The notes: generated by a model not told the origin, from the letters alone. Positions 9,296 to 19,107 are shown, counted from the stretch's first letter. The stretch is DNA of 64,000 nucleotides from Sphingobacteriales bacterium (GCA_025353765.1 JANXOD010000008.1:248001-312000), one strand, 5' to 3'. Numbers and translations are program-made.

Positions 9296-10468
9296 ATGAC
9301 TAAAATAAATTATGTATTAGTTTTGCCAAGTTGGTATCCAAGCAGGGTAGACCATTTCAATGGAGATTTTAACCAACGATTGGTAAAAGCACTTTCTAAA
9401 GATATAAAACAAGTGGTATTATATGTAGTTAAAGATGCGACTATCAAAAAAAGCCAAACAGAAATTCTTATAGAAGAAAATACAGTAACTCATTTTGTAT
9501 ATTATCCTGCCTGCAAAATCCCATTAATAGGTAGAATACATTCTCTATACAACTATTATTATCTCAATAAAAAGCATTCCCTTCGCATTATTTTAGAACA
9601 TGGCATTCCATCATTAATTCATTGTTATGTTTTTTTTAAAGCAGTATGGATAGCCAGATGGTTGAAAAGAACGTATCATATTCCAATAATTCTAACCGAA
9701 AACTGGACTGCCTTTTATGATTATTCTAAATATGGTTTGCATACCTACTCTTTATCTATAAGGCTTTTTATGATAAAGTTAATAAGATCTATTGATCATA
9801 TAATTCCAGTTTCTGAAAGTTTGGGAATGCAAATAAAAAAATGGGGCGCTGCCGAAACTCCTCAAACAGTAATCCCTAATGTAGTTGATGTAACGTTATT
9901 TAATGATGAATACATACAAGCGCCTGTAATTGATAAAATTAAGTTCATTCATATTTCTACTATGAACTTTCAAAAAAATGTGGAAGGTCTACTTCGGGTT
10001 TTTGAAACTATTTTAAAAGAGTATGATACCGAATTGTGGCTTTTAGGTTCATTTCCAGAGCATATTGAAAGGATGATTAATGCTTCACCAATATTAAAGG
10101 CAGGAGTTATACACAAAGGAGAACTGCCCTACGCAGAAGCTGCGAAAACTATTCAACAATGTAACTGTCTGGTTATGTTTAGTCGTTGCGAAACTTTTTC
10201 ATGCGTTATAGCAGAAGCTTTATGTTGTGGAGTGCCTGTCATTGCTACTGACGTTGTAGGTATTGCTGATTATATAAATTCATCAAATGGGATCTTAGTG
10301 CCATCAGAAAACGAAGGAGAACTTAAAAAAGCTATTATTCACATACTAAACAACACAGAAGGGTATGAAAAGGAAAAAATTTCTAAAGCAGCAATAAAAG
10401 TATTTAACTATGAAACGGTTAGTGCACAAGTGTTGGAGGTTTATAAAACAGTTTTAAATAAAAAATGA
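9296..10468 (+). CDS. Glycosyltransferase family 4
   Basis: A 390-residue GT-B fold enzyme. The N-terminal half opens with LPSWYPSRVDHFNGDFNQRLVKAL, the acceptor-side start of GT4 enzymes, and the C-terminal half has the donor-binding elements: FIHISTMNFQKNVEGLLRVF, HKGELPY and SRCETFSCVIAEALCCGVPVIATDVVGI, containing the E-x7-E motif that contacts the nucleotide sugar. It is divergent from the C25 gene with only 47 bp between the starts, so the two may share a promoter region. It probably adds a sugar to a surface glycan. The sugar and linkage cannot be read from sequence. Confidence 0.88.
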   Translation: MTKINYVLVLPSWYPSRVDHFNGDFNQRLVKALSKDIKQVVLYVVKDATIKKSQTEILIEENTVTHFVYYPACKIPLIGRIHSLYNYYYLNKKHSLRIILEHGIPSLIHCYVFFKAVWIARWLKRTYHIPIILTENWTAFYDYSKYGLHTYSLSIRLFMIKLIRSIDHIIPVSESLGMQIKKWGAAETPQTVIPNVVDVTLFNDEYIQAPVIDKIKFIHISTMNFQKNVEGLLRVFETILKEYDTELWLLGSFPEHIERMINASPILKAGVIHKGELPYAEAAKTIQQCNCLVMFSRCETFSCVIAEALCCGVPVIATDVVGIADYINSSNGILVPSENEGELKKAIIHILNNTEGYEKEKISKAAIKVFNYETVSAQVLEVYKTVLNKK

Positions 10469-10494
10469 TACAACTTAATATTATCCTTTAAATA

Positions 10495-11064
10495 ATGAAT
10501 ACCTCAAAAAATAATCTATTTCTTATTAAAGTACGAAAGGAATGGCCTGCCCTATATTGGTTTTCTCTAGTTTATATTTTAGGTGTTTTGATTTGTGCAT
10601 TTATTATAAAAAGTACAGTTACGCCTTTTTTTGTTTTCCCGATGTATTCATTTGTTGAAAAGCCCACTCCGATTTATGAAAGTGGTATTATTGAGATTAA
10701 TGGCTATCCTTTAGCTAAATATAATTTCCCAAAAGAAAAGGAAGATATTATTGTAGTAAATTATCTAAGATATATTCACTTGAAACATAAACCATATAAT
10801 GATATGAAAAGTATGTATTTAAATAAACTGGCAAAACTCATAGGTCAAAAAAAAGCAACTGATCTATACGAAAAGCTCTTCACTTATCCTGATTTAAATG
10901 ATATCAATTTTGGTGCTTGGCTTAAACGTTATTTAGAAAAAAACAATTCCATGAACATATTTTCCATTAAAATATATAGAACTACACTTGAGTATACAAA
11001 AAATGGTGAAGTTAAAGTTTTAAATAAAGTTCAGGAATTAAGTTACCAGGTAAATGTTAAATAG
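10495..11064 (+). CDS. Hypothetical protein with one N-terminal membrane segment, partner of the HTTM-like protein
   Basis: A 189-residue protein I do not recognise as a named family. It has a single clear membrane span (LYWFSLVYILGVLICAFII, about residues 19-37) followed by FFVFPMYSF, and then a charged, probably extracytoplasmic domain of about 140 residues. Its last 11 bases overlap the start of the next gene, which indicates translational coupling with the HTTM/DoxX-like membrane protein. The FPMYSF patch resembles sequence near HTTM domains, so the two may work as a membrane complex. No catalytic motif is visible. Confidence 0.6.
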   Translation: MNTSKNNLFLIKVRKEWPALYWFSLVYILGVLICAFIIKSTVTPFFVFPMYSFVEKPTPIYESGIIEINGYPLAKYNFPKEKEDIIVVNYLRYIHLKHKPYNDMKSMYLNKLAKLIGQKKATDLYEKLFTYPDLNDINFGAWLKRYLEKNNSMNIFSIKIYRTTLEYTKNGEVKVLNKVQELSYQVNVK

Positions 11065-11851
11065 GAAGTTATTAACGCAGTTTACCTTTGCAGGATATTT
11101 TATCCTCCTTTTATGGAAAACTTATAATGCAGCCCTAATTAGTCAGGCATTTAACCCTGTTCTTACTTATCCGGGACTAAATATAACTTATTGGATACCC
11201 TTATTTTTTAATTTCCATAAACTTTTTTTTGAATCTTATTGGTTATCAATTGCATTAGATATCACTCTTTTTGTATCATGTTTATGTTGTATTATATTTC
11301 CTAAAAAAGTTATTTATCCAAGAATATTTGTCATTCTTATATATCTATATCATTTTTTATATACGCAATTTTTAGCTTATCAGCCTTATGCTATTGGATT
11401 GCTCATTCCGTGTATACCCTTTATATTTGAGAAAGATTATAAATTTAAACTGGCTTTTGAATTTGGACGCTATGTTTTTTGTGGATTATATTTTTTAAGT
11501 GGGATTTTAAAACTCTATAACGGAGCTTTTTTCCATGCTAATAATATGAGTGCCAGTTTAAAGGCAACATTAACGGAGTTTTTGCAATATAATTCATCAT
11601 CTTCAGGATTTCGAGTTGAAGGAATGGAATATCTTATTTCCCATTCAGAGCTTGCACAGCTCCTTTTTTGCTGTGCTACCTTACTCGAATTATCTTTTCT
11701 GGTTGGATTTATAACCAAAAAATTTGACTGGCTTTTAGCTGTTCTTTTTCTATTTTTTCATTTTTCAAATAGCTATTTACTAGACATTCCTTTTGCTAAC
11801 CATGCGATAATTTTAGTGCTATTAATTAAGCCAAAGTTTGAAGAAGAATAA
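11054..11851 (+). CDS. HTTM/DoxX-like polytopic membrane protein
   Basis: A 265-residue protein with about seven membrane spans. The segment GRYVFCGLYFLSGILKLYNGAFFHANNM resembles the SG..K(L) signature of HTTM proteins (bacterial relatives of the vitamin-K-dependent gamma-carboxylase membrane domain) and of DoxX-like proteins. It overlaps the upstream single-span gene by 11 bp. The ATG at 11838, sometimes read as the start of purL, lies inside its last codons. Function is unknown; a redox or membrane-enzyme role is a family-level guess only. Confidence 0.55.
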   Translation: MLNRKLLTQFTFAGYFILLLWKTYNAALISQAFNPVLTYPGLNITYWIPLFFNFHKLFFESYWLSIALDITLFVSCLCCIIFPKKVIYPRIFVILIYLYHFLYTQFLAYQPYAIGLLIPCIPFIFEKDYKFKLAFEFGRYVFCGLYFLSGILKLYNGAFFHANNMSASLKATLTEFLQYNSSSSGFRVEGMEYLISHSELAQLLFCCATLLELSFLVGFITKKFDWLLAVLFLFFHFSNSYLLDIPFANHAIILVLLIKPKFEEE

Positions 11852-11884
11852 TCAAATAAAGCTAAGATTAATACCCCTTTTCCC

Positions 11885-11892
11885 TACTTTTG
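11885..11892 (+). promoter_or_regulatory. Probable -7 promoter element for purL
   Basis: TACTTTTG matches the Bacteroidota -7 consensus TAnnTTTG exactly. It lies 30 bp before the in-frame TTG at 11922 and inside what would be the purL N-terminal extension if the ATG at 11838 were used. No clear -33 TTTG is seen at the right distance, so the call is moderate. Confidence 0.45.
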
Positions 11893-11921
11893 CCCAACTC
11901 CCATTCAATAAAACCCAAACA

Positions 11922-14144
11922 TTGGAAAATACCCAAATATCCACACTCGAAACCGCTAAAGAATTAGGTTTGCTACCCCAAGAATACGACCGGATTAAAG
12001 AAATTTTAGGCCGCATTCCAAATTTTACGGAGCTTTCTATTTTCTCCGTGATGTGGAGTGAGCATTGCTCCTATAAAAATTCAATAACCTGGCTTAAAAC
12101 CTTACCCAAAGAAGGCCCGCGGATGTTGGCCAAAGCCGGAGAAGAGAATGCCGGAATGGTAGATTTAGGTGATGGAATTGCTTGTGTTTTTAAAATAGAA
12201 TCACATAATCATCCATCAGCTTTAGAACCTTATCAGGGAGCTGCAACAGGAGTAGGAGGGATCAATCGCGATATTTTTACCATGGGAGCCCGTCCCATTG
12301 CCCAGCTTAATTCTCTGCGTTTTGGCGATTTAAGTTTAGATCGTACGAAATGGCTCATAAAAGGAGTAGTGAAAGGTATTGGGGATTATGGCAACGCGTT
12401 TGGTATTGCCACAGTTGGGGGTGAATTATTCTTCGACGAATGCTATAATATTAATCCACTGGTCAATGCTATGTCAGCCGGAATTGTAAAGGTGGGAGAA
12501 ACCGTTTCTGCCACCTCTTACGGTGTAGGAAACCCAGTTTATATTGTAGGCTCAGCAACCGGTAAAGATGGGATTCACGGAGCCGCCTTCGCATCTAAAA
12601 ACATTACAGAAGATTCTATAAATGATCTTCCTGCAGTTCAGGTTGGTGATCCTTTCCAGGAGAAATTACTGCTTGAAGCCACACTGGAAGTCATCAAAAC
12701 CGGCGCTGTTGTGGGAATGCAAGATATGGGAGCAGCAGGAATCATCTGTTCCAATTCAGAAATGTCTGCCAAAGGTGAACATGGAATGCGCATTGATCTG
12801 GATAAAGTCCCTATGCGACAGGAAAACATGAAGCCTTTCGAGATCTTATTATCAGAATCTCAAGAACGCATGTTGATTATAGTTGAAAAAGGTCGTGAGA
12901 AAGAAGTAGAAGCAGTTTTTGATAAATGGGATTTAAATTGTGTCATTATCGGCGAAGTAACAGATACTAAACGTCTCCAATACTTTATGAACGGAGAATT
13001 GGTAGCCGATGTTCCGGCAGATGACCTGGTTTTAGGTGGCGGAGCTCCTGTTTACGAACGTGAATACCGTGAACCTGCTTACTACAAGCAAAACCTGAAG
13101 TTTAAACTCGAAAATATTCAAGAACCTTCAGATTTTAAAGCCGTCGCAGATCATTTAATCTCTCATCCAAATATAGCCTCAAAGCGTTGGGTTACGGATC
13201 AATATGATTCTATGGTTGGAACTGCGACCATCACAACCAACAGGCCTAGCGATGCAGCCATAGTAAATATTAAAGGAACTCATAAGGCGATTGCATTAAC
13301 AGTAGATTGTAATTCACGTTACGTATATGCTGATCCGGAAAAAGGTTGTGCCATTGCGGTAGCCGAAGCTGCACGAAATATTACTTGTGCCGGAGGCGAA
13401 CCTGTAGCCATCACCAATTGTCTTAACTTTGGAAATCCATACGTGCCCGAAGTGTACTGGCAGTTTGTTGGAGCTATTAAGGGAATGAGTGCAGCCTGTA
13501 CTAAATTCGAAACTCCAGTAACGGGCGGTAATGTGAGTTTTTATAATCAATCATCAGATGAAGGACCAGTATTTCCAACGCCAACTATCGGGATGTTGGG
13601 AATTCTGGATGATATTTCCAACTTCATGACTTCTGACTTTAAGAATGAAGGCGATTTAATCTACCTTATCGGTAAAAGCGTAAACGATATCGCATCCTCA
13701 CAATATTTAGCCTCTTTTCATGAAATAACTTCTTGTCCGGCTCCTTATTTTAATCTGGATGAGGAATATGCCATGCATCAGGTGATTAAGCAATTAATAA
13801 AACAGGGTTTAATTGAATCTGCACATGATGTTTCTGATGGCGGATTGTATATTACCCTGTTAGAATCGGCTATGCCCAATGATTTAGGCTTTGAAATTGA
13901 AACAGATGCTGAGATTCGTAAAGATGCTTTCCTTTTCGGCGAAGCCCAGGGCAGGATAGTGGTTTCGGTTAAACCGAATACACAGGAAGCTTTTATTGAA
14001 TTAATGGCTACGTCCGAAGTAGACTTTAGTTTACTTGGAATAGTTAATAATGGTGAGTTGAAAGTCGACGATCAGTCATTTGGATCTGTGAATGAAGTGA
14101 AAAACAGCTATGATCATGTTTTGCACCATATTTTGGGAGAATAG
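11922..14144 (+). CDS. purL: Phosphoribosylformylglycinamidine synthase subunit PurL (small type)
   Basis: PurL makes FGAM from FGAR, ATP and the ammonia supplied by PurQ, the fourth step of purine synthesis. The protein is of the small (about 740-residue) type that needs PurS and PurQ; purS is at 44853-45104 in this window. Recognisable pieces are PNFTELSIFSVMWSEHCSYKNS near the start, the Gly-rich ATP site (GDGIACVFKIESHNHPSALEP), the GGEL and GMQDMGAAGI segments, and the second half with SAHDVSDGGL. The frame is open from the ATG at 11838, but the extra 28 residues do not look like PurL and cover a promoter-like TACTTTTG. I therefore prefer the TTG at 11922 (740 residues); this start is not certain. 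Confidence 0.93.
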   Translation: MENTQISTLETAKELGLLPQEYDRIKEILGRIPNFTELSIFSVMWSEHCSYKNSITWLKTLPKEGPRMLAKAGEENAGMVDLGDGIACVFKIESHNHPSALEPYQGAATGVGGINRDIFTMGARPIAQLNSLRFGDLSLDRTKWLIKGVVKGIGDYGNAFGIATVGGELFFDECYNINPLVNAMSAGIVKVGETVSATSYGVGNPVYIVGSATGKDGIHGAAFASKNITEDSINDLPAVQVGDPFQEKLLLEATLEVIKTGAVVGMQDMGAAGIICSNSEMSAKGEHGMRIDLDKVPMRQENMKPFEILLSESQERMLIIVEKGREKEVEAVFDKWDLNCVIIGEVTDTKRLQYFMNGELVADVPADDLVLGGGAPVYEREYREPAYYKQNLKFKLENIQEPSDFKAVADHLISHPNIASKRWVTDQYDSMVGTATITTNRPSDAAIVNIKGTHKAIALTVDCNSRYVYADPEKGCAIAVAEAARNITCAGGEPVAITNCLNFGNPYVPEVYWQFVGAIKGMSAACTKFETPVTGGNVSFYNQSSDEGPVFPTPTIGMLGILDDISNFMTSDFKNEGDLIYLIGKSVNDIASSQYLASFHEITSCPAPYFNLDEEYAMHQVIKQLIKQGLIESAHDVSDGGLYITLLESAMPNDLGFEIETDAEIRKDAFLFGEAQGRIVVSVKPNTQEAFIELMATSEVDFSLLGIVNNGELKVDDQSFGSVNEVKNSYDHVLHHILGE

Positions 14145-14187
14145 AAGTTGGCATAACCTTTATACATGTCAAAACGAGCATCCATCT

Positions 14188-14907
14188 ATGGCAACAGATA
14201 ATATTTTCCACTTTAAACAGTTTTCAGTCGATCAATCCGGCTGTGCCATGAAAGTAAACACCGATGGCGTTTTACTGGCAGCACTGGTAGAAGCTGAAAA
14301 TCTAAAGCAAATTTTAGATGTTGGAACCGGAACAGGTATTATCGCTTTAATGCTTGCTCAACGCTACCCCAAAGTTCGTATTGATGCCATAGAAATAGAT
14401 GGAAAAGCTGCTCAAACCGCTCAGGAAAATTTCAATAATTCTCCTTTTGTAGACCGCGTTACTCTTTATTCTCAATCATTTGAAGAATATTTCGATCAGT
14501 ATCCGCAAACTAAATTTGACCTGATTATATCTAATCCTCCTTTTTTCATAAATTCTTTTAAATCTAATACTGCTACAAAAGGGCTGGCAAGACATACCGA
14601 TAAGCAATTCTTCCACCGATTAGTTTCACAGTCGGCAACATATTTAAACGAAAGCGGTTTATTAACTTTAATATTACCTATTGATACAGCGGAATTGGTT
14701 TGTAAAATTGCTTATGAACATCACTTACATCTTCAAAACGAGGTTATAATTTCCTCCTTTTCAAATTCAACTCCACATCGTACCATCATTTCATTTGGAT
14801 TGCATCCTCAAACAAAAACTATAAAACCGTTTGTTATTTATGATGAGCCAAAGGTTTATTCTAAAGAGTATAGTACCTTGCTGAAAGATTTTTTGACCAT
14901 CTTTTAA
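14188..14907 (+). CDS. trmN6: tRNA1(Val) (adenine(37)-N6)-methyltransferase TrmN6 (YfiC)
   Basis: A 239-residue SAM-dependent methyltransferase. Motif I is ILDVGTGTGIIALMLAQRYP, an acidic motif II follows (DAIEIDGKAA), and the amino-methyltransferase motif IV is ISNPPFF, where NPPF binds the adenine. The start FHFKQFSVDQSGCAMKVNTDGVLLAAL matches YfiC/TrmN6, which methylates N6 of A37 in tRNA-Val. The frame is open from 14110 inside purL, but the first ATG giving a family-length protein is at 14188, 43 bp after the purL stop. It lies in a same-strand run with purL, a phosphodiesterase gene and fbp. Confidence 0.85.
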   Translation: MATDNIFHFKQFSVDQSGCAMKVNTDGVLLAALVEAENLKQILDVGTGTGIIALMLAQRYPKVRIDAIEIDGKAAQTAQENFNNSPFVDRVTLYSQSFEEYFDQYPQTKFDLIISNPPFFINSFKSNTATKGLARHTDKQFFHRLVSQSATYLNESGLLTLILPIDTAELVCKIAYEHHLHLQNEVIISSFSNSTPHRTIISFGLHPQTKTIKPFVIYDEPKVYSKEYSTLLKDFLTIF

Positions 14908-14925
14908 TTTTTAATTCCTGCCAAT

Positions 14926-15420
14926 ATGAAAACAATAGGCTTACTTTCAGATACTCACGGTTACTTGGATGATGCTGTTTTCAAACATTTTGATAAATGT
15001 GATGAAATATGGCATGCAGGCGATTTTGGAAACATTGAACTGGCAGATCAATTAGCTGCCTTTAAGCCCTTGCGTGGAGTGTATGGAAATATTGATGCTC
15101 AGGATATTCGTCTCGTTTATCCCGAACATCTAAAATTTTCCTATGAAGATGTAAATGTTTGGATGACACATATTGGAGGTTATCCCGGAAGATACAACCC
15201 TGCAATAAAGGAAGAACTAAACAAAAAACCACCAGATCTGTTTATATCGGGGCATTCCCATATATTAAAAGTAATGTATGATAAAAAGATAGCTTGTTTA
15301 CACTTAAACCCGGGAGCAGCCGGAAAGCATGGCTGGCATAAAGTGCGCACATTACTTCGTTTTTGCATTTCGGAGAAAAAAATTCATACCTTAGAAGCCA
15401 TAGAACTAGGAATTAGATAG
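14926..15420 (+). CDS. YfcE/MJ0936-family metallophosphodiesterase
   Basis: A 164-residue enzyme of the calcineurin-like superfamily. All metal-binding blocks are visible: LLSDTHG (D-x-H), WHAGDFG (GD), GNID (GN-D), WMTHIGG (H) and ISGHSH (GH-x-H). Members hydrolyse small phosphodiesters in the cytosol with Mn or similar ions; the natural substrate is usually unknown. It lies 18 bp after trmN6 and 21 bp before fbp, consistent with one transcript. Confidence 0.88.
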   Translation: MKTIGLLSDTHGYLDDAVFKHFDKCDEIWHAGDFGNIELADQLAAFKPLRGVYGNIDAQDIRLVYPEHLKFSYEDVNVWMTHIGGYPGRYNPAIKEELNKKPPDLFISGHSHILKVMYDKKIACLHLNPGAAGKHGWHKVRTLLRFCISEKKIHTLEAIELGIR

Positions 15421-15441
15421 CGTAAAAAATACACTAAGTAT

Positions 15442-16512
15442 ATGCAGGTAGTCATAACATTGGGTCAGTTTATTATAGAAAAGCAAAATGATTTTCCCTA
15501 TGCAAAAGGGGAGTTATCACGGCTTTTGCGGGATATTGGAATTGCAGCCAAAATTGTAAATCGCGAAGTAAACAAAGCCGGACTCATGGATATTTTGGGT
15601 GACGCAGGAACGATGAATATTCAGGGTGAATCCCAAAAAAAATTAGATGTATATGCCAACGATCAATTCATATCTGCTTTAAAAAGTGGTGGCGAATGTT
15701 GTATTGTCGCTTCAGAAGAGAATGATGAGTTTGTTTATATTGATGGCGAAGTATCTAAAAATGCCAAATATATTGTAGCAATTGATCCTTTGGACGGTTC
15801 TTCAAACATCGATGTAAATGTAGCAGTTGGTACCATATTTTCTATTTATCGCCGTAAAACAACAGATGGTAAAGCTACTTTAGAAGATGTTCTGCAAAAT
15901 GGAACTAAACAGGTTGCCGCCGGATATGTTATTTATGGTTCCTCTACCATGATGGTTTATACTACCGGTAAAGGTGTAAACGGTTTTACGCTCGATCCTT
16001 CTATTGGCGAATTTTGCCTTTCACATCCCGCAATGAAAATCCCGAAAGATGGAACGATCTATTCTATTAACGAAGGTAATTATGTTCATTTCCCGGATGG
16101 TGTAAAGAAATATCTCAAATATTGCCAGGTAGAAGATTTAGAGAGTAAACGTCCCTATACATCACGTTATATTGGTTCTATGGTTGCAGATATTCATCGT
16201 AATTTGATAAAAGGAGGAATATTTATTTACCCTAAAACGGCCAGTGCGCCACAGGGTAAACTTCGTTTAGTTTATGAATGTAATCCGATGGCTTTTTTAA
16301 TTGAACAGGCTGGTGGTCGTGCTACTGATGGTTATGAGCGTATCCTGGAAAAAGAAGTAGTCTCTTTACATCAGCGTTCCGCTATTTTTATCGGATCTGA
16401 AAATATGGTTTATAAAGCTGAAAGCCTAATGCATCAGTTTTCGCCACAAGTTGAGGATGATGTAGCAGAAACAAAACTTGCAAAGCTGGGTGTTATTGGC
16501 GGGATAGACTAA
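15442..16512 (+). CDS. fbp: Class I fructose-1,6-bisphosphatase
   Basis: A 356-residue gluconeogenic enzyme that removes the 1-phosphate from fructose-1,6-bisphosphate. The metal and substrate sites are intact: [35 protein letters not shown] (the class I DPLDGSSN motif), [21 protein letters not shown] and [21 protein letters not shown]. The C-terminal residues overlap the convergent rnhA stop by 4 bp. The length fits class I enzymes of this phylum. Confidence 0.96.
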   Translation: MQVVITLGQFIIEKQNDFPYAKGELSRLLRDIGIAAKIVNREVNKAGLMDILGDAGTMNIQGESQKKLDVYANDQFISALKSGGECCIVASEENDEFVYIDGEVSKNAKYIVAIDPLDGSSNIDVNVAVGTIFSIYRRKTTDGKATLEDVLQNGTKQVAAGYVIYGSSTMMVYTTGKGVNGFTLDPSIGEFCLSHPAMKIPKDGTIYSINEGNYVHFPDGVKKYLKYCQVEDLESKRPYTSRYIGSMVADIHRNLIKGGIFIYPKTASAPQGKLRLVYECNPMAFLIEQAGGRATDGYERILEKEVVSLHQRSAIFIGSENMVYKAESLMHQFSPQVEDDVAETKLAKLGVIGGID

Positions 16513-16979
16513 AAAAGATCAGGTTTATTATTTTCAGTTTCAAAAACAGTATCAATTAAAAGGCTTTTTTGTTGGGATGCTTTTACAGCAAGTTCATCAC
16601 ATCTTTCGTTTTCCAGATGTCCGTTATGGCCTTTTACCCAGGTAAATCTAACTTTATGTAAATTGTAAACAGATAAAAAGCGTAACCACAAGTCTTTATT
16701 CTTTTTACCTTTAAAACCAGTTTTAATCCATCCAAAAACCCATTTTTTTTCTACAGCATCAATAATATACTTAGAATCAGAAAAAATCATAACCTCTTCT
16801 CCAGAATTTTTAATCGCTTCTAATCCTACAATGACAGCAAGCAATTCCATGCGGTTATTGGTCGTTTTTCGGTATCCTTCAGATAGTTCTTTATAATGTT
16901 TACCCGAACGAAGGATAGTTCCATATCCACCCGGACCGGGATTACCACTTGATGCACCATCCGTATAAATTTCGATCAT
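16509..16979 (-). CDS. rnhA: Ribonuclease HI
   Basis: A 156-residue cytosolic nuclease that cuts RNA in RNA-DNA hybrids (R-loops, primers). The DEDD active site is visible: Asp in [17 protein letters not shown], Glu in [16 protein letters not shown], Asp in [14 protein letters not shown], and the final Asp in [12 protein letters not shown]. The basic handle ([16 protein letters not shown]) and [11 protein letters not shown] loop are also present. It converges with fbp, sharing 4 bp, and is followed upstream on the same strand by the copper ATPase gene. Confidence 0.96.
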   Translation of the reverse strand: MIEIYTDGASSGNPGPGGYGTILRSGKHYKELSEGYRKTTNNRMELLAVIVGLEAIKNSGEEVMIFSDSKYIIDAVEKKWVFGWIKTGFKGKKNKDLWLRFLSVYNLHKVRFTWVKGHNGHLENERCDELAVKASQQKSLLIDTVFETENNKPDLF

Positions 16980-17001
16980 TAACTTATGCTGTAAAGCGCA
17001 A

Positions 17002-19107
17002 TTATAAGGATTTTGTTTTTAAGCGTATAGAATTTCCAATCACAATTACATCAGAAAATGCCATAGTTAATGCACCAACCATCGGATTTAAAAAACCTAA
17101 AGCAGCTACAGGAATTGCAACCACATTATAGAAAAATGCCCAGAATAGGTTTTGTTTAATGGTTAATAGTGTGTGTCTGCCAATACGAAGCATAAAATCA
17201 ATAGCTTTTAAATCACTTTTTAATAGCACCACTTCGGCAGATTGAATAGCAATCTGACTGGCATTACTCATAGAAATTCCAACATCAGATAAGGTAAGTG
17301 CCGGAGCATCATTTATTCCATCGCCAACCATGGCTGTTTTACCTTTATGCTTGAACTGTTCAATAATTGCTAATTTTTGATCTGGCAATTTTTCAGCATA
17401 TACTTCTGTAATTCCTAAAGTTGAAGCTAATTCATCACATTTTTTTTGCTGATCGCCGCTTAACAATACAGGCACAATGTTTAATTGTTTCAATGTATTG
17501 ATGAGTGTGGCAGCTTCCGGTTTTATTTCATCTTCAATAGCAATCCGGGCAATTAAATGGTTATTCTTTTTGAGAAATAAACTGTAATCGCCTGCTTCTT
17601 CATTAGCATTAAGAATGTGTTTAGATCCAAACTTATAGGCATTCCCATCTGCATCTGTAGCAGACATGCCTACACCTTTTTCTTCCAAGACTTTTGTAAA
17701 TATGATTTTTGTTTTGTCCTGTTTAGACAATTCGTTTACTAAGGATTTTGCAATAGGATGATTGGAATAACTTTCTATCCCCCAAATAATAGAACGAACT
17801 TCCTGATCTGTTAAATCCAGAACGTCTAATTTCTTTATTTTAAAATTTCCTGATGTTAATGTGCCGGTTTTATCAAAAACCATATACTTTAATTTAGCCA
17901 ATTCTTCCAACGTATTACCACCTTTGATAAGAATCCCGTTTTTGGCGGCTCGTCCTAAACCAACCATTACAGCAGTAGGAGTTGCCAGTCCCATAGCACA
18001 AGGACAAGAAATCACTAAAACTGCAATCGCATTCAATAATGCTTTTTGAAAAGCCAGGTCAAACACCAAGTAGGCTAATCCAAAAGTGAGTAAAGAGATG
18101 CTAATAACAACAGGAACAAATATGGCTGCAACTTTATCCCCAAGTTTTTGGATAGTAGGTTTGGAAGCCTGGGCACGTTTCATCAGCTCTATAATTTGTG
18201 AAAGAACGGTTTGCTTTCCAACTTTAGTTGCCAGCATGTGAATATTTCCTTTCTCAATAATAGTCCCTCCAATAACCTGATCGTATTTATTTTTTTCTAC
18301 AGGGATGCTTTCGCCTGTTATCATAGCTTCATTAACAGAAGCCTCTCCCCAAATTACTTCACCATCGGCTGGGATTTTTTCGCCTGTATTTACAACAAGT
18401 GTATCTCCGACTTGTATTTCATTAGAAGGTATAATTACGGCATTTCCGTCAACCATTTTTGTTGCTTTTACTTCCTGAAATTTCACCAAATCTCGTACAG
18501 CTGAGGTTGTTTGACTAACAGAACGTTTTTCTAAAACATTGCCTAATAAAACCAATGTAATAATGGTAGCAGATGTTTCATAAAATAAGTATTCTGAACC
18601 CAAATGCTGAAATGTTCCTACGAGACTGTAAATAAAAGCAGCGCTTGAACCAATGAATATCAACACATCCATATTGGGAATGCCGTTTTTTAAAGAATTA
18701 AATGCGCTTTTACCAAAATGAAAGCATCCTAATATAAATACCGGAAGACAAAGAGCCAGTTGAACGTAGGGATTATGCAACCAATGAAATGGAAGCAACA
18801 TATGTAAAAATAAAGGAACAGTAAAGATGAGGCTGAATAAAAACTTGTTCTCTATTTTTTCATAAAATTTATCCCGGTAAGGTATATCTGCTTCTCTGAC
18901 TTTATAGCCAAGCCCTTCAATATCTTTTACTATTTGTGGTATAGCGGCTGCATCATGTGTTCTGAATTTTACTTCTTCATTAGCAAAATCTACATAAACA
19001 TCCTCCAATCCTTTCTTTTCAAGTATTTTATGGACAGAAAGTGCACAATTATTACAATGCATTCCAGTTACTTGTAGTTCTACTAGTTCATCTGTATGAG
19101 ACATCAT
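17002..19107 (-). CDS. copA: Copper-exporting P1B-type ATPase
   Basis: A 701-residue inner-membrane pump. It has one N-terminal heavy-metal-binding domain with GMHCNNC (Cys18, Cys21), about eight membrane spans, the actuator motif MITGESIPVEK, the intramembrane metal site Cys368-Pro-Cys370 (ISCPCAMGLATPTA), the phosphorylated Asp412 in DKTGTLT, and the hinge GDGINDAPAL. CPC with a single MxCxxC domain is typical of Cu(I) exporters. A TATTTTTG -7-like element lies upstream at 19137-19144 on the minus strand. The SCO1 and cytochrome genes a few kb away also concern copper, but they are not co-transcribed with it. Confidence 0.93.
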   Translation of the reverse strand: MMSHTDELVELQVTGMHCNNCALSVHKILEKKGLEDVYVDFANEEVKFRTHDAAAIPQIVKDIEGLGYKVREADIPYRDKFYEKIENKFLFSLIFTVPLFLHMLLPFHWLHNPYVQLALCLPVFILGCFHFGKSAFNSLKNGIPNMDVLIFIGSSAAFIYSLVGTFQHLGSEYLFYETSATIITLVLLGNVLEKRSVSQTTSAVRDLVKFQEVKATKMVDGNAVIIPSNEIQVGDTLVVNTGEKIPADGEVIWGEASVNEAMITGESIPVEKNKYDQVIGGTIIEKGNIHMLATKVGKQTVLSQIIELMKRAQASKPTIQKLGDKVAAIFVPVVISISLLTFGLAYLVFDLAFQKALLNAIAVLVISCPCAMGLATPTAVMVGLGRAAKNGILIKGGNTLEELAKLKYMVFDKTGTLTSGNFKIKKLDVLDLTDQEVRSIIWGIESYSNHPIAKSLVNELSKQDKTKIIFTKVLEEKGVGMSATDADGNAYKFGSKHILNANEEAGDYSLFLKKNNHLIARIAIEDEIKPEAATLINTLKQLNIVPVLLSGDQQKKCDELASTLGITEVYAEKLPDQKLAIIEQFKHKGKTAMVGDGINDAPALTLSDVGISMSNASQIAIQSAEVVLLKSDLKAIDFMLRIGRHTLLTIKQNLFWAFFYNVVAIPVAALGFLNPMVGALTMAFSDVIVIGNSIRLKTKSL

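Noticed and set aside
11838-11921. N-terminal extension of PurL from the ATG at 11838
   Set aside because: The 28 residues do not resemble PurL, overlap the previous gene and contain a promoter-like element.
14110-14187. Longer TrmN6 starting inside purL
   Set aside because: The extra 26 residues overlap purL and are absent from the family; the ATG at 14188 gives the usual length.
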